A stretch of DNA of 64,000 nt from Streptomyces sp. NBC_00448 (GCF_036014115.1 NZ_CP107913.1:5441001-5505000), one strand, 5' to 3'. Shown: positions 8,825 through 18,670, counted from the first letter of the stretch. Made by a program: numbers and translations. Notes: generated from the letters alone by a model not told the origin.

Positions 8825-10434
8825 CCGGTCACGAGTGGTCGCAGCCCGCAGCCCGTAACCGACCGCCCATCAGCCGAAATCCGTCAGCGGGTGGCCGTAG
8901 CCCGCAGCCCGTAACTCGTATCCGCCGACAGCGGATCGCACCCCTTGAACCGTACGTACGCGGGCCCGCCGCGAGAGCGCGCCCGCGTACGGCAGCACCC
9001 TGGGACGACACGTGGGACACCCCGAGCACCAGCCGACCTTCTCCGGCATCGACCCGGACAAGCTGCCCGGCACCATCAACTCCCTTGAGCGCGACAAGAA
9101 CCGGCTGCAAGAGAGCGCCGCCCGCTTCCGTACCCGCTTCACCCGCTACGGCCTCGACACCCGGCCGCTGGACCGGCTGATCGCCATCTCCCGCTGGGCC
9201 GACGGCGAACTCCCCCTGCTCCGCCGCCGGCAGCGCCTCGCGGTGGCCATCGGCGAACACGGCTCCCAGCGCACGCTGATCTACCTCCCTGACAGTGCGG
9301 TCACGCCGGGCGCCGCCGCCCGGGCCACCGCCCAGGGGCGCGCCCTCGCCCAGCGCTTCGACCGGCAGATGGCCGACCACGACGGCGCCGTACCCGAAAC
9401 CCTCTTCACCGCACTCGCCGCGGGCGGCGGCGACGGCGACTTCCTCTACGGCTTCTACTCCTCCCTCGGCCCCCGCCGCCTCTCCCAACTCTCCAACTCC
9501 ATGTCCGGCAACCCCTACGACCGTCGCTACCCCGACCACCCCGACCAACTCGCCTACGACCGCGACGTCCTGGCCCGCACCTTCGGCGGCTTCACCCGCG
9601 TCGCCGCCGACACCCGTCCCCGGCCCGGCCAACGCACTTTCTGGTCCACCTGGTTCGACCACTTCGACGACCCCGGCCAGGGGTTCCGCCCCGACCTCCT
9701 CCTCCCGCTCGTCGACAGCGGCACCTACGACCCCGACTTCCTCGTGGCCCTCGCCGACCGTGCCTTCACCACCGACCCGAACCGCAGTGTCACCCCACGC
9801 ATGCCCGGTTCCCCCGGCGCCGACGACCCCTGGCACGCCGACCACTACGTCCAGCTCTTCAACGCCCTCACCAAGAACCCACTCGCCGCAGGCCAGTTCA
9901 TCGCCCTCCGGCCCGACATCGCCGTCAACGCCCTCTACCCGGGCGGCGGCAGCACCACCCCCGACCGCATCGCCGCCTTCACCGCCACCCTCAAAGCCGC
10001 GACGATCACCCTCCGCGCCTCCCACCCCACCCTCTCCGACCGCAACACCGCGTGGCTCCTCACCACCAACCTCGCCCACACCCAGGACCCCGCCCTCCAG
10101 ACCACTCACCCCTACCCCGCGGTCTCCCTCCTCTTCTCCGAGATCCTCGCCCAGCACTGGGACGACCTCCAATACGCGATCACCTCCCCGGCCCAGGACG
10201 CCTTCTGGCCCGCCCCCACCTGGAACCCCACCGCCTTCACGAACTCCCAGAACCCCACCCGCGACGGCCTCGAACTCCACCCCACCGTATGGAAAGCCTT
10301 CATGGAAGAGGCCATCCGCGACCCCCACGCAGCAGCAAGCATGAGCGCACTCTTCGAGACCTACAGCAACAAACTTGCCGCGCTTACGTCCACTGCTATC
10401 CGTAGTACCGATGAGTCGGTCGACTTCATCAGCT

Positions 10435-10442
10435 TCAAAATG
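10435..10442 (+). repeat. 8-bp target site duplication, left copy
   Basis: TCAAAATG at 10435-10442 is repeated at 13529-13536 on the other side of the ISL3 element. Eight bases is the usual ISL3 duplication length. Confidence 0.9.
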
Positions 10443-10454
10443 GGGTCTTCGAAT

Positions 10455-11804
10455 TTAGTGGGGGTGGGTCTCTCGTCGGCTTCGCCGGGTGGTTGCGCAG
10501 CGTGAGCGTAGGCGTTGGTTGGTGCGGTTGCTGAAGCCGAAGGCGTTGCGGGCTTCGAGTTTGATGAGGCGGTTGTTGCCTTCGGAGGCGGCGTTGGTGA
10601 TGCCGGTGGTGAGGTAGGTCTCGATGCCGTCCCACCATTGCTCGACGGTCTCGGCGAGGGTGACGAGTTCGGGCAGGTGGGCGTGGTCGGCGACGTGGGA
10701 GAAGAAGCGGTGGCGGGCGGCGGAGATCGTGGAGTGGTCGGGGGTGACGTGCCTGCGGGTGACGGCCAGGTGCAGGAGGTCGCGCAGGAGTTCCTTGCTC
10801 TGCCAGGCCGCGTAGATCTGCTTCCCGTAGGTGCCCATGTGCTCCAACTCGGTTTTGAGGAGCTGGCGTTGTTCGTGGTTGAGGTCCTCCTTGTTGCGGC
10901 GCAGGATTTTGCGGACGGTGTAGATGCTGTCGCCCTTGCGGGCCCGGCGGCCGTGTTGCTTCCAGGTGAGGCGTCGGCGCAGGTCGGCGAGGTGTCTTTG
11001 GGCGAGTTGCACGATGTGGAAGCAGTCGACGACGACCTTGGCGTGGGGCAGGGCACGGTGGATCGCGGCGCGGAACGTGGCGCACAGATCGATGGCGACG
11101 TAGCGGACGGCCTCGCGCCAGGTCGCGGGCTGGAGGGCAAGCCACTCAGCGACCGAGGCCGCGTTGCGGCCCTCGACCTGCCCGAACAGCCCGCGCCCAC
11201 CGATCGCGTCGACGAACCCGATGTGCCAGGCGTCCGCGACGAGCTCCCACTTGTCGGTGTCCGGGTTCTGTTTCCAGACCGGCTTGCCCCGCCTCGTCTC
11301 ATCGATCCCGATCGCCTCGGTCTCAGCCGGCTCGGCGGGCAGGGACCTGGCCGCGTGGACTTCGAAGCAGTGCTGGACGATCGGCCAGGACAGGCCCAGG
11401 TCCCGGCCGGCCTGCACGACGGTGCGGCCGCCATCGGCCACCGCGGCCCCGGCCGCTTCGCGCAGCGCGGCGGTGGTCCGCATCCGGGCTGGCACCTGGG
11501 GTATCGCCTCGGTGAACGTCCGACGCGCGCAGGCCGCTTCGGTGCAGTGCCAGCGTGCCTTGCGCCAGCGGATACTCACCTGGCGTCCGCCGCAGGCCAG
11601 ATGTCTGGGAGCGGTGGTGCGGTAGTCCTTCAGCCGCGTGGCGAACACCCCGCACGAGGGGCAGGCCCGCGCGGAATCCTCGCCTGTTACGACGTACACC
11701 GTCGATCCACCCGCCCCGTCGTCCTTGACCTTGGTCACACTCACCCCCTCCAGCCCCAGCAGTCGTGTCGCGTCCCTGTTGATCTCGGTATCGTGAGTAC
11801 TCAA
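10455..11804 (-). CDS. ISL3 family transposase (449 aa)
   Basis: Starts with TTG at 11804 (MSTHDTEINRDATRLLGLEG). An N-terminal zinc ribbon (CPSCGVFATRLKDY, then HLACGG and CTEAACARR) is followed by a helix-turn-helix and the DDE catalytic domain: AIGIDETRRGKPVW and YVAIDLCATFRAAI supply the aspartates, and TNAASEGNNRLIKLEARNAF the glutamate region. It catalyses cut-and-paste transposition of the surrounding element. The full-length frame looks intact. The nested IS5-type unit begins only 28 bases upstream of the start codon, so its native promoter is displaced and expression is probably reduced or driven by the inserted DNA. Confidence 0.92.
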   Translation of the reverse strand: MSTHDTEINRDATRLLGLEGVSVTKVKDDGAGGSTVYVVTGEDSARACPSCGVFATRLKDYRTTAPRHLACGGRQVSIRWRKARWHCTEAACARRTFTEAIPQVPARMRTTAALREAAGAAVADGGRTVVQAGRDLGLSWPIVQHCFEVHAARSLPAEPAETEAIGIDETRRGKPVWKQNPDTDKWELVADAWHIGFVDAIGGRGLFGQVEGRNAASVAEWLALQPATWREAVRYVAIDLCATFRAAIHRALPHAKVVVDCFHIVQLAQRHLADLRRRLTWKQHGRRARKGDSIYTVRKILRRNKEDLNHEQRQLLKTELEHMGTYGKQIYAAWQSKELLRDLLHLAVTRRHVTPDHSTISAARHRFFSHVADHAHLPELVTLAETVEQWWDGIETYLTTGITNAASEGNNRLIKLEARNAFGFSNRTNQRLRSRCATTRRSRRETHPH

Positions 11805-11914
11805 GCCCGTGGGTTCTTCGCGTTTGGTTGCCTAAGACTTGTCCCGCAAACTGCCTGCTCAGGGCCTGATGGCATGATCGAGGAGTGATCAGTGAACTCG
11901 GTCGTCCTGGTGCG

Positions 11915-12559
11915 ATGAGGTATGTCCTGTTTGATGTCGATGGCACATTGATCGATGCCGTGGACAACCAGCGCCTGGTCTGGTGCACGTGGGCAGAGCA
12001 GTACGGGCTGGACCCTGTTGAGGTCTACCGGGTGGCGCTGCGGACGAGGCCGATGGAGACGTTCGCGCAGGTTGCCCCGGACCAGAACCCCCAGGAGTGC
12101 CTGGCCGCGCTGCATGAGCTGGAGGACGAGGACGTCCGCTCCGGCGCGTATACGGCCTTCGACGGTGCCTCGGAGCTGCTGAGTGCGCTGCACCCCGGGG
12201 CCTGGGCATTGGTGACTTCGAACTATGAGCACCGGGTACGTGGACGTTTCGCGCGGACGGGCCTCGCGGTCCCGGACCTTGTCGTGGATGCGGCCGCTGT
12301 GACGGAAGGCAAGCCGTCGCCGGTGCCGTATCTGCAGGCAGCCGCGCGACTTGGTGCCCAGCCGGAGGACTGCCTGGTCATCGAGGATGCCCCTTCGGGG
12401 GTGCAGTCCGGTTTGCGTGCCGGGATGACGGTGTGGGGCGTCAACACCCCTGCGGCGGTGGACGGCGTGCATCGTCACTTCGGCAGCCTGCGCGAGGCAG
12501 TCCGTGACATCCTCGCCTTTGCGTCCGGGCGGGTGGAGGGATCAGCCGCAGTGGAATGA
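11915..12559 (+). CDS. HAD family hydrolase (phosphatase), IS passenger
   Basis: ATG 11915 gives MRYVLFDVDGTLIDAVDNQR, containing the HAD motif I with nucleophile Asp (DVDGT). Motif II is the Thr in WALVTSNYEHRV, motif III the Lys in EGKPSPVPYLQA and motif IV the acidic LVIEDAPSGVQSG. It belongs to the phosphoglycolate/beta-phosphoglucomutase-like subfamily with a helical cap, which dephosphorylates small sugars or metabolites. A GTG at 11885 could add ten residues. The C-terminus (FASGRVEGSAAVE) appears to read into the transposase leader. The gene sits between the left end of the IS5-type unit and its transposase. All catalytic motifs are present, so it is probably active. Confidence 0.8.
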   Translation: MRYVLFDVDGTLIDAVDNQRLVWCTWAEQYGLDPVEVYRVALRTRPMETFAQVAPDQNPQECLAALHELEDEDVRSGAYTAFDGASELLSALHPGAWALVTSNYEHRVRGRFARTGLAVPDLVVDAAAVTEGKPSPVPYLQAAARLGAQPEDCLVIEDAPSGVQSGLRAGMTVWGVNTPAAVDGVHRHFGSLREAVRDILAFASGRVEGSAAVE

Positions 12560-12566
12560 TCTTGCT

Positions 12567-13334
12567 GTGGCTGGTGTGATCACGGCGTCGGAGCCGTCTT
12601 GGATACTCCCGTTCACCGGGCTGAGCCCGCGACGGTTCACGAAGTTGGTGACGGCACTGCGTCGCGCGGGGGTCGATGCCGCTCGCCGGGGCAGGCCGTG
12701 GAGCCTGCCGCTGGAAGACAGAACACTGCTGGTCACGGCGTACTGGCGCACCAACTTGACGATGCGCCAACTCGCCGTGTTGTTCGGCATCTCCAAGTCT
12801 GCTGCCGACCGCATCATCGACCACCTCGGTCCGCTCCTGGCGCTTCAGCCCCGGCGCCGCTTCGCCAGAGATGCCGTACTCATTGTCGACGGCACCTTGG
12901 TCCCCACCCGCGACCACACGATCGCCGAACAGTCCAAGAATTACAGGTACTCCACCAACCACCAGGTCGTCATCGACGCCGACACCCGCAGAGTCGTCGT
13001 GGTCGGCCGGCCCCTGCCGGGCAACCGCAACGACTGCAAGGCGTGGGAGCAATCCGGCGCCAAAGCCGCCGTCGGAAAGACGATGACGATCGCCGATGGC
13101 GGCTATCCGGGCACCGGGCTCGTCATGCCCCACCGCCGCCCCAAGGGCGAGGAACTCCCCGACTGGAAACAGGAGCACAACCGCTCCCACAAGCAGGTCC
13201 GCGCCCGCGTCGAGCACACCTTCGCCCGCATGAAGACCTGGAAGATCCTCCGGGACTGCCGCCTCAAGGGCGACGGCGTCCACCACGCCATGCTCGGCAT
13301 CGCCCGCCTCCACAACCTCAACCTCGCCGGATGA
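12567..13334 (+). CDS. IS5 family transposase (255 aa)
   Basis: GTG 12567 begins MAGVITASEPSWILPFTGLS. A helix-turn-helix (RQLAVLFGISKSAADRIIDH) precedes the DDE_Tnp_4-type catalytic core: LIVDGTLVPTRD carries the first Asp, MTIADGGYPGTG the second, and RARVEHTFARMKTWKILRD the Glu. The length is usual for this streptomycete group. The gene lies eight bases downstream of the HAD gene and ends 50 bases before the right inverted repeat. The frame is intact, so the unit may still be mobile. Confidence 0.9.
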   Translation: MAGVITASEPSWILPFTGLSPRRFTKLVTALRRAGVDAARRGRPWSLPLEDRTLLVTAYWRTNLTMRQLAVLFGISKSAADRIIDHLGPLLALQPRRRFARDAVLIVDGTLVPTRDHTIAEQSKNYRYSTNHQVVIDADTRRVVVVGRPLPGNRNDCKAWEQSGAKAAVGKTMTIADGGYPGTGLVMPHRRPKGEELPDWKQEHNRSHKQVRARVEHTFARMKTWKILRDCRLKGDGVHHAMLGIARLHNLNLAG

Positions 13335-13528
13335 ACGAGCAGACTCTCAGCGGCCGACCCCATCCAACTCGACTCGAAGATCTTTTGCGGGACAAGCCTT
13401 AGACAACAACCATGATCACGAAGGCCCGCGGGCTCCTTGCGTCCGGGGCACCCACACCACAGACCCATCACGGACGGTGACCGAACGTCAAGCCGCCACC
13501 GTCGTACCCCCACTAAATTCGAAGACCC

Positions 13529-13536
13529 TCAAAATG
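13529..13536 (+). repeat. 8-bp target site duplication, right copy
   Basis: TCAAAATG, identical to 10435-10442. The reading frame of the interrupted gene resumes directly after it. Confidence 0.9.
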
Positions 13537-14181
13537 GGCCTGAGCGAGAACTTCTACAGCAGCGCGTTCGGTGAGACCGAGAAGAACTTGGGAGACGAGG
13601 CGCAAGCGTGGGCTGACGACATGTCCAAGATCCGAAAGGACCTTGTTCTCACAGTGGTGGGGCTTGCGGCTGGCGGCGAGGAAGGTGCCGTGGAGTTCGC
13701 CAGGGAGCAAGGCAAAGGCTATGCGACCAGTCTGCTGGAGGGCTGGGTCGGTCGGCAGGTACAGGTTCCGCCGGAGCGGGCTCCGACGGACCTCATCGAG
13801 GGAATCAAGGGCCTCAAGAACACCCGTCTGGAGTCGACTTGGAGGTCCGCGTTTGCCACAGGGGTGGGTGCGCTGGTTGGCGCGAATTTCACGAATATTC
13901 CTAAGGTGAAATTCGTCGTCCCAGGAGAATCAAAGAAGCGCCACTCCTTTTCGGGAAATCCATATTCTGCTGGCGCGCCTGATGATGGGCCGCGCTATAT
14001 CACCGGCCCGGCAGACGACTTCGTCGCGGTGATCAGAAGGAACCACGGGCAAGTGGACACAAGCAAGATGACGCCACAACAGCAGGGCGCGTACTCGAGT
14101 TGGTTGGAGGACCCCGCTGTGGTCGCCAAACTCGGCGATGACCGGGTCTACTTGCACATCATGGGGCAAGGCTGAACCGAG

Positions 14182-14700
14182 TCACTCTGCGACCGCGATA
14201 ACCTGCCAGGCGAGGATCGCTGAGGCGGGCTTGTACGTCTGGAAGGCGAAGGAGATGAGATCGCCTCCGGTGAAGGCGTATCGCAGCACATGGCGATTGC
14301 AAGTCACTGTTGGGTTGCCGGTGTGCGGGACTGCGGTGACCCGGGAGAATCCCAGGCTCCCCACCCCAGCGCACGCCGCCTCCACAACGTAGGACCCACC
14401 GTCGTTGAGATCGACCGCCGTCCGCGGAAGGGCAGTCGGACCCTTCACCGGGCCGACCCAGTGCAGCTTCACCTGTGAGGATCGGGTGAGACTTGCCTCG
14501 GCTTTGTGTCGCAGGTCGTCCTCACTGCGGGCCGGGTTCCTGCTGTGGACGGGTGAAGTGGTCGGTGTCGGCTGGACCGGGTGTCCGTGGGGCGAGCTGC
14601 ATCCTGTGAGAGATAGGCCCGTCAGGACGAAAGCGACGGCGAAGGCGGGGGCGAGAGGCACAGCTCTTCCGGCTGCTGATCTCAGCCACATATTTCCCAT
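14182..14700 (-). CDS. putative secreted lipoprotein (172 aa)
   Basis: From ATG 14700 (MGNMWLRSAAGRAVPLAPAF) the protein has a signal peptide with a hydrophobic stretch and the lipobox LSLTGC, so lipidation at the Cys is expected. A Pro/Thr/Ser linker follows (PVQPTPTTSP), then a soluble domain of about 110 residues with two Cys that could form a disulphide (EAACAGVGS and VTCNRH). I recognise no family. It converges on the interrupted DUF6571-like gene, with stop codons six bases apart. Its position inside the insertion suggests a function related to that gene, possibly protective or surface binding, but nothing in the sequence proves it. ATG 14691 is an alternative start. Confidence 0.6.
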   Translation of the reverse strand: MGNMWLRSAAGRAVPLAPAFAVAFVLTGLSLTGCSSPHGHPVQPTPTTSPVHSRNPARSEDDLRHKAEASLTRSSQVKLHWVGPVKGPTALPRTAVDLNDGGSYVVEAACAGVGSLGFSRVTAVPHTGNPTVTCNRHVLRYAFTGGDLISFAFQTYKPASAILAWQVIAVAE

Positions 14701-14901
14701 ACTGCTCTTTATACAGTTAATCGGGCAGAACCGAAGATAGTGCACCCCCGTTCGTGGGGGTGGGCCGGCGCGGCTGACGGGGACCGTGGGGAAGGGGGAA
14801 AGCAGCCGGGCGGAGTAGCGGCGGGTGGGGACGGGCGGGCGGGCGGGGGAAAACCGCAGAGGGAGCCGTCATCACGGCCGCACGTGGGTAGGCTCCGCCG
14901 C

Positions 14902-15792
14902 ATGGAGCACGAGTCTTTCGTCCCGACCCCGTCCGCCCGGGTGGCGGAAACGTTCCGTACCCCGGGCGCCGTGGCGTCCGCGCTGCCGGGATGGCAGCCG
15001 GACCCGGACGCGACGGAGGGCGAGCGCGTGGCGCGGGGGAGGTTGCGACTGCGCATCGCCGGCTCGACCATCACGTACCGCGGATTCGTCACCGTGAAGG
15101 GTGACACCCCGCCGTTCACGCTGGAAGCTCGGGGCACGGAGGTGCGCGGCGACGGCGTGGTCGAGGTCAGCGCGCGGATCACGCTGACGGACACGGAACT
15201 GCCCCAACCGGGCACGACCGTGGAGTACCGAGGCGAGGCGACCGCGAACGGCCGGCTCGCGTCCTACGACCCGGCGGTGGCGGACGCCGCGGTCCGGCGT
15301 CTGCTCGACCGTTTCTCCGCGGGCATCGCCGAGCTGGCCGCGGCGGCCGGCCCCACCGAGACCGCCGACTCCGGGAGCCCCGCGCCCGCCGCCGCGGACC
15401 GTACCGCCGCGGACCCCACCGCCGCCGACCCCGCACCGGCCGACCCCGAGCCCGATGAGCCGGAATCCGAGGAGCCCGACGTCGTGGACGACCTCGGTGA
15501 CCCGAGCCCCGAACTGGAGGAGTTCGAACTCGTCGAGGTCGAGGTGGACGTCCCGGAGAGCGCCGCCGCGTTGGACGACCTGGTGCCGCCCGCCGAGGCC
15601 GCGCACGCCCGGCGGACGATGATCGGGCGCAGCGCGGAGGAGGTCGACCACGCGCCGCCGCGCGGCCGGTACGCGCCGGTGCCCGCGCCGGATACCACCT
15701 CGGCGGCGACGCTGCGGTGGGCGGCGCCGGCGGCCGCGGCACTGCTGGCCTCGGCGGTCGTGGTGGGCAGGGTGCTGCGCCGCCGCAGGTGA
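14902..15792 (+). CDS. CoxG/SRPBCC-domain membrane protein
   Basis: ATG 14902 gives MEHESFVPTPSARVAETFRT. Residues 1-150 form an SRPBCC lipid- or ligand-binding fold of the CoxG type, with GAVASALPGWQPD and RLRLRIAGSTITYRGF. A disordered acidic and Pro-rich linker follows (about 155-265; DPEPDEPESEEPDVVDD), and a single C-terminal membrane helix (WAAPAAAALLASAVVVGRVL) ends in RRRR, so the domain is tethered to the cytoplasmic face. CoxG proteins help anchor CO dehydrogenase, but no such enzyme is nearby and this tail-anchored form is probably a general streptomycete variant. The upstream open frame to 14740 is non-coding in character. Confidence 0.75.
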   Translation: MEHESFVPTPSARVAETFRTPGAVASALPGWQPDPDATEGERVARGRLRLRIAGSTITYRGFVTVKGDTPPFTLEARGTEVRGDGVVEVSARITLTDTELPQPGTTVEYRGEATANGRLASYDPAVADAAVRRLLDRFSAGIAELAAAAGPTETADSGSPAPAAADRTAADPTAADPAPADPEPDEPESEEPDVVDDLGDPSPELEEFELVEVEVDVPESAAALDDLVPPAEAAHARRTMIGRSAEEVDHAPPRGRYAPVPAPDTTSAATLRWAAPAAAALLASAVVVGRVLRRRR

Positions 15793-15867
15793 TACGGGGT
15801 CGACCCGACGGCGAACCCGGGCGAGCGCGCGTGAGTCGACGGCATCACGGCCGCTACGCTCGCTTCC

Positions 15868-16665
15868 GTGGAGACTGAAACGAAACTGACGGCGGGCGAC
15901 GCCGAACTGACCTTGCAGCCCGAGCACGGTTGCCGGATCGCCTCGCTGAAGGTCGGCGGGACCGAACTCCTGCGCCAGGGCGAGAAATTCGGCGCCTTCC
16001 TGATGGTGCCGTGGTGCGGCCGCACCGAGAACGGCGTGTTCCGCAACGGCGGGGTGACCCACCAGCTCCCGATCGACGCGCCGCCGCACGCGATCCACGG
16101 CACCGGACGGCACTCGGCCTGGCACGAGGCGTCCCCGGCGACGCAGACCACCGCGGCCTACTACTACGACCTCGCTGACCCGTGGCCGTACCCCGGCCGC
16201 GTCACGCACACCATCGAGCTCGCCCCGCACTCCGTGAAGCTGTCGCTGAGCGTGGAGGCACGCGGCGACTCCTTCCCGGCGCAGGCCGGCTGGCACCCGT
16301 GGTGGCTGCGCAACCTCGGTCAGGGCGGCCAGGACGTCGAGTTGGCGTTCAGCGCCGCATGGCAGGAGGAGCGCGGCGACAACCACCTGCCCAACGGCAA
16401 CCGCATCGACCCCAAGCCCGGCCCGTGGGACGACTGCTTCGGGATGCCGGACGGTGTGGACGTCACCCTGAAGTGGCCCGGGGAGATGACGGTGCGGGTC
16501 AGCAGCCCGAGCGAGTGGGTCGTCGTCTACACCGAGCAGCCCGAAGCGGTGTGCGTGGAGCCGCAGTCAGGCCCGCCCAACGGCCTGAACACGCGACCCC
16601 GCCTGGTCACCCCGATCGACCCGCTGGAGATCAGCACGGTGTGGAGCTGGCAGAAGGTCGGCTGA
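15868..16665 (+). CDS. aldose 1-epimerase family protein
   Basis: GTG 15868 (METETKLTAGDAELTLQPEH). Conserved features of the galactose-mutarotase superfamily are present: FLMVPWCGRTENGVFRNGG for the sugar-binding Asn/Arg, the catalytic-type His in PHAIHGTGRHSAWH, the second His in AGWHPWWLRN and the Glu base in CVEPQSGPPNGLN. It would interconvert alpha and beta anomers of an aldose or hexose phosphate in the cytoplasm. There is no signal peptide. It lies between the CoxG-like gene and pyrE on the same strand. The exact sugar is not readable from sequence. Confidence 0.85.
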   Translation: METETKLTAGDAELTLQPEHGCRIASLKVGGTELLRQGEKFGAFLMVPWCGRTENGVFRNGGVTHQLPIDAPPHAIHGTGRHSAWHEASPATQTTAAYYYDLADPWPYPGRVTHTIELAPHSVKLSLSVEARGDSFPAQAGWHPWWLRNLGQGGQDVELAFSAAWQEERGDNHLPNGNRIDPKPGPWDDCFGMPDGVDVTLKWPGEMTVRVSSPSEWVVVYTEQPEAVCVEPQSGPPNGLNTRPRLVTPIDPLEISTVWSWQKVG

Positions 16666-16797
16666 CGGGACCGGGGTAATGGCCGGTCGGAGCGTCGGTC
16701 CGGCGACTGGACCGGCGGTTCGCCCGGCTCCCGGGACCCGCTTCCGCCCTTCTGCTCGGAACATACCCATGCCTGTCGCTCGGCTAATCTCATCCGT

Positions 16798-17337
16798 ATG
16801 AGCGACGTACGCACCGCCCTCCTGCGGCAGATCAAGGACAAGGCCGTCGTGCACGGCAAGGTGACCCTCTCCTCGGGCCTCGAAGCCGACTTCTACATCG
16901 ACCTGCGCCGGATCACCCTGGACGGACAGGCCGCCCCGCTCGCCGGCCAGGTGATGCTCGACCTGACCGCGGACCTGGAGTTCGACGCGGTGGGCGGACT
17001 CACCCTGGGCGCCGACCCGGTGGCCACGTCGATGCTGCACGCGGCCGCCGCCCGCGGGCAGCGGCTGGACGCGTTCGTGGTGCGCAAGGCCACCAAGACC
17101 CATGGTCTCCAGCGCCGGATCGAGGGCACCGACGTCAAGGGCCGCCGGGTGCTGGTGGTGGAGGACACCTCCACCACCGGCGGTTCACCGCTCACCGCCG
17201 TCGAGGCGGTCCGCGAGGCCGGTGGCGAGGTCGTGGCCGTCGCGGTGATCGTCGACCGGGGCGCCGCCGCGAAGATTGCCGAGGCGGGCCTGCCGTACCT
17301 GGCGGCGTACTCCCTCGCGGACCTTGAGCTGTCCTGA
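16798..17337 (+). CDS. pyrE: orotate phosphoribosyltransferase
   Basis: Transfers phosphoribose from PRPP to orotate, giving OMP in pyrimidine synthesis. The 179-residue protein has the expected N-terminal HGKVTLSSGLEADFYIDLRR, the catalytic loop FVVRKATKTHG and the PRPP-binding signature VLVVEDTSTTGGSPLTAVEA. ATG 16798 matches the family length. Its product should be soluble and dimeric. The gene is monocistronic in appearance, since a 38-bp palindrome containing a parS sequence follows 75 bases downstream and fba has its own leader. Confidence 0.96.
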   Translation: MSDVRTALLRQIKDKAVVHGKVTLSSGLEADFYIDLRRITLDGQAAPLAGQVMLDLTADLEFDAVGGLTLGADPVATSMLHAAAARGQRLDAFVVRKATKTHGLQRRIEGTDVKGRRVLVVEDTSTTGGSPLTAVEAVREAGGEVVAVAVIVDRGAAAKIAEAGLPYLAAYSLADLELS

Positions 17338-17411
17338 CCGCCCGAGACCTGAGCGTGCGAGTCGCGAACGCCCGCTGAGACCGGAGCGTCTGTCCTGACC
17401 TGGGATTTCAC

Positions 17412-17449
17412 GGCTCCTGGGATGTTTCACGTGAAACATCCCAGGAGCC
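17412..17449. promoter_or_regulatory. parS site (ParB-binding) at the centre of a 38-bp perfect palindrome
   Basis: TGTTTCACGTGAAACA at 17423-17438 is identical to the bacterial parS consensus recognised by ParB. It forms the middle of a perfect 38-bp inverted repeat with 19-nt arms, 17412-17430 and 17431-17449. In streptomycetes parS copies lie mostly around oriC and seed ParB nucleoprotein complexes. The extended GC-rich arms could also act as a pyrE transcription terminator, although there is no T-run. Confidence 0.9.
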
Positions 17450-17591
17450 TTCGCGTGTGCGTGGCCCGCCCACCGCGGGCCCCGGGTACGGCGAGGTGGT
17501 GTATTCGTTCGAGTCTGGGAAGATAAGGGCGACGATGACGTCGCCACGCATGTCAGCAGTACCACCCGCACAGTCATGAGGAGCGGAAACG

Positions 17592-18614
<1,023 letters not shown>

Positions 18615-18670
18615 CGGTCGGGCGCGCCTGGTTCGGCGCCTGCGATGCGGCGGGAGCCGTGCGGAATCGA

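Larger units (their letters stand above)
11832..13402 (+). mobile_element. IS5-type unit with a HAD phosphatase passenger gene
   Basis: 19-bp inverted ends CTAAGACTTGTCCCGCAAA (11832-11850) and its 18/19 match at 13384-13402 bound a 1571-bp unit inside the ISL3 element. It contains a HAD hydrolase gene and an IS5-family transposase, both on the plus strand. Since the ISL3 sequence is continuous on either side, the HAD gene must have arrived with this unit. The target was the centre of an ISL3 hairpin (arms 11804-11830 and 13407-13434); a duplicated TA or CTAR is likely but cannot be fixed because the ends are themselves palindromic with the target. Confidence 0.75.
10443..13528 (-). mobile_element. 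ISL3-family insertion sequence carrying a nested IS5-type unit
   Basis: The element is bounded by perfect 23-bp terminal inverted repeats at 10443-10465 and 13506-13528 (starting GGGTCTTCGAATTTAG) and by an 8-bp target duplication. It carries one ISL3 transposase on the minus strand whose stop codon lies inside the left repeat. Without the nested unit at 11832-13402 the element is about 1.5 kb, a normal ISL3 size. It inserted in sense-frame position 478 of the DUF6571-like gene. The perfect ends and duplication indicate a fairly recent insertion, but the nested unit separates its transposase from the region expected to hold its promoter. Confidence 0.92.
9012..14175 (+). pseudogene. DUF6571-like protein, interrupted by a nested insertion
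   Basis: GTG 9012 begins MGHPEHQPTFSGIDPDKLPG and runs 477 codons to ATG 10440-10442. The ISL3 element (10443-13528) and one copy of its 8-bp target duplication follow, and the gene resumes in frame at 13537 (LSENFYSSAFGETEKNLGDE) to a stop at 14175. Removing the insertion gives 689 residues. The N-terminal half has features of streptomycete DUF6571 proteins: NSLERDKNRLQ helix, a long all-alpha middle, GDGDFLYGFYSSLGPRRLS. The C-terminal quarter has Ala/Gly-rich segments (GVGALVGANF) and could be an effector domain of unknown activity. With the upstream WXG-like gene it may be a type VII-linked secreted protein. In its present state it can only give a truncated product. Confidence 0.7.
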
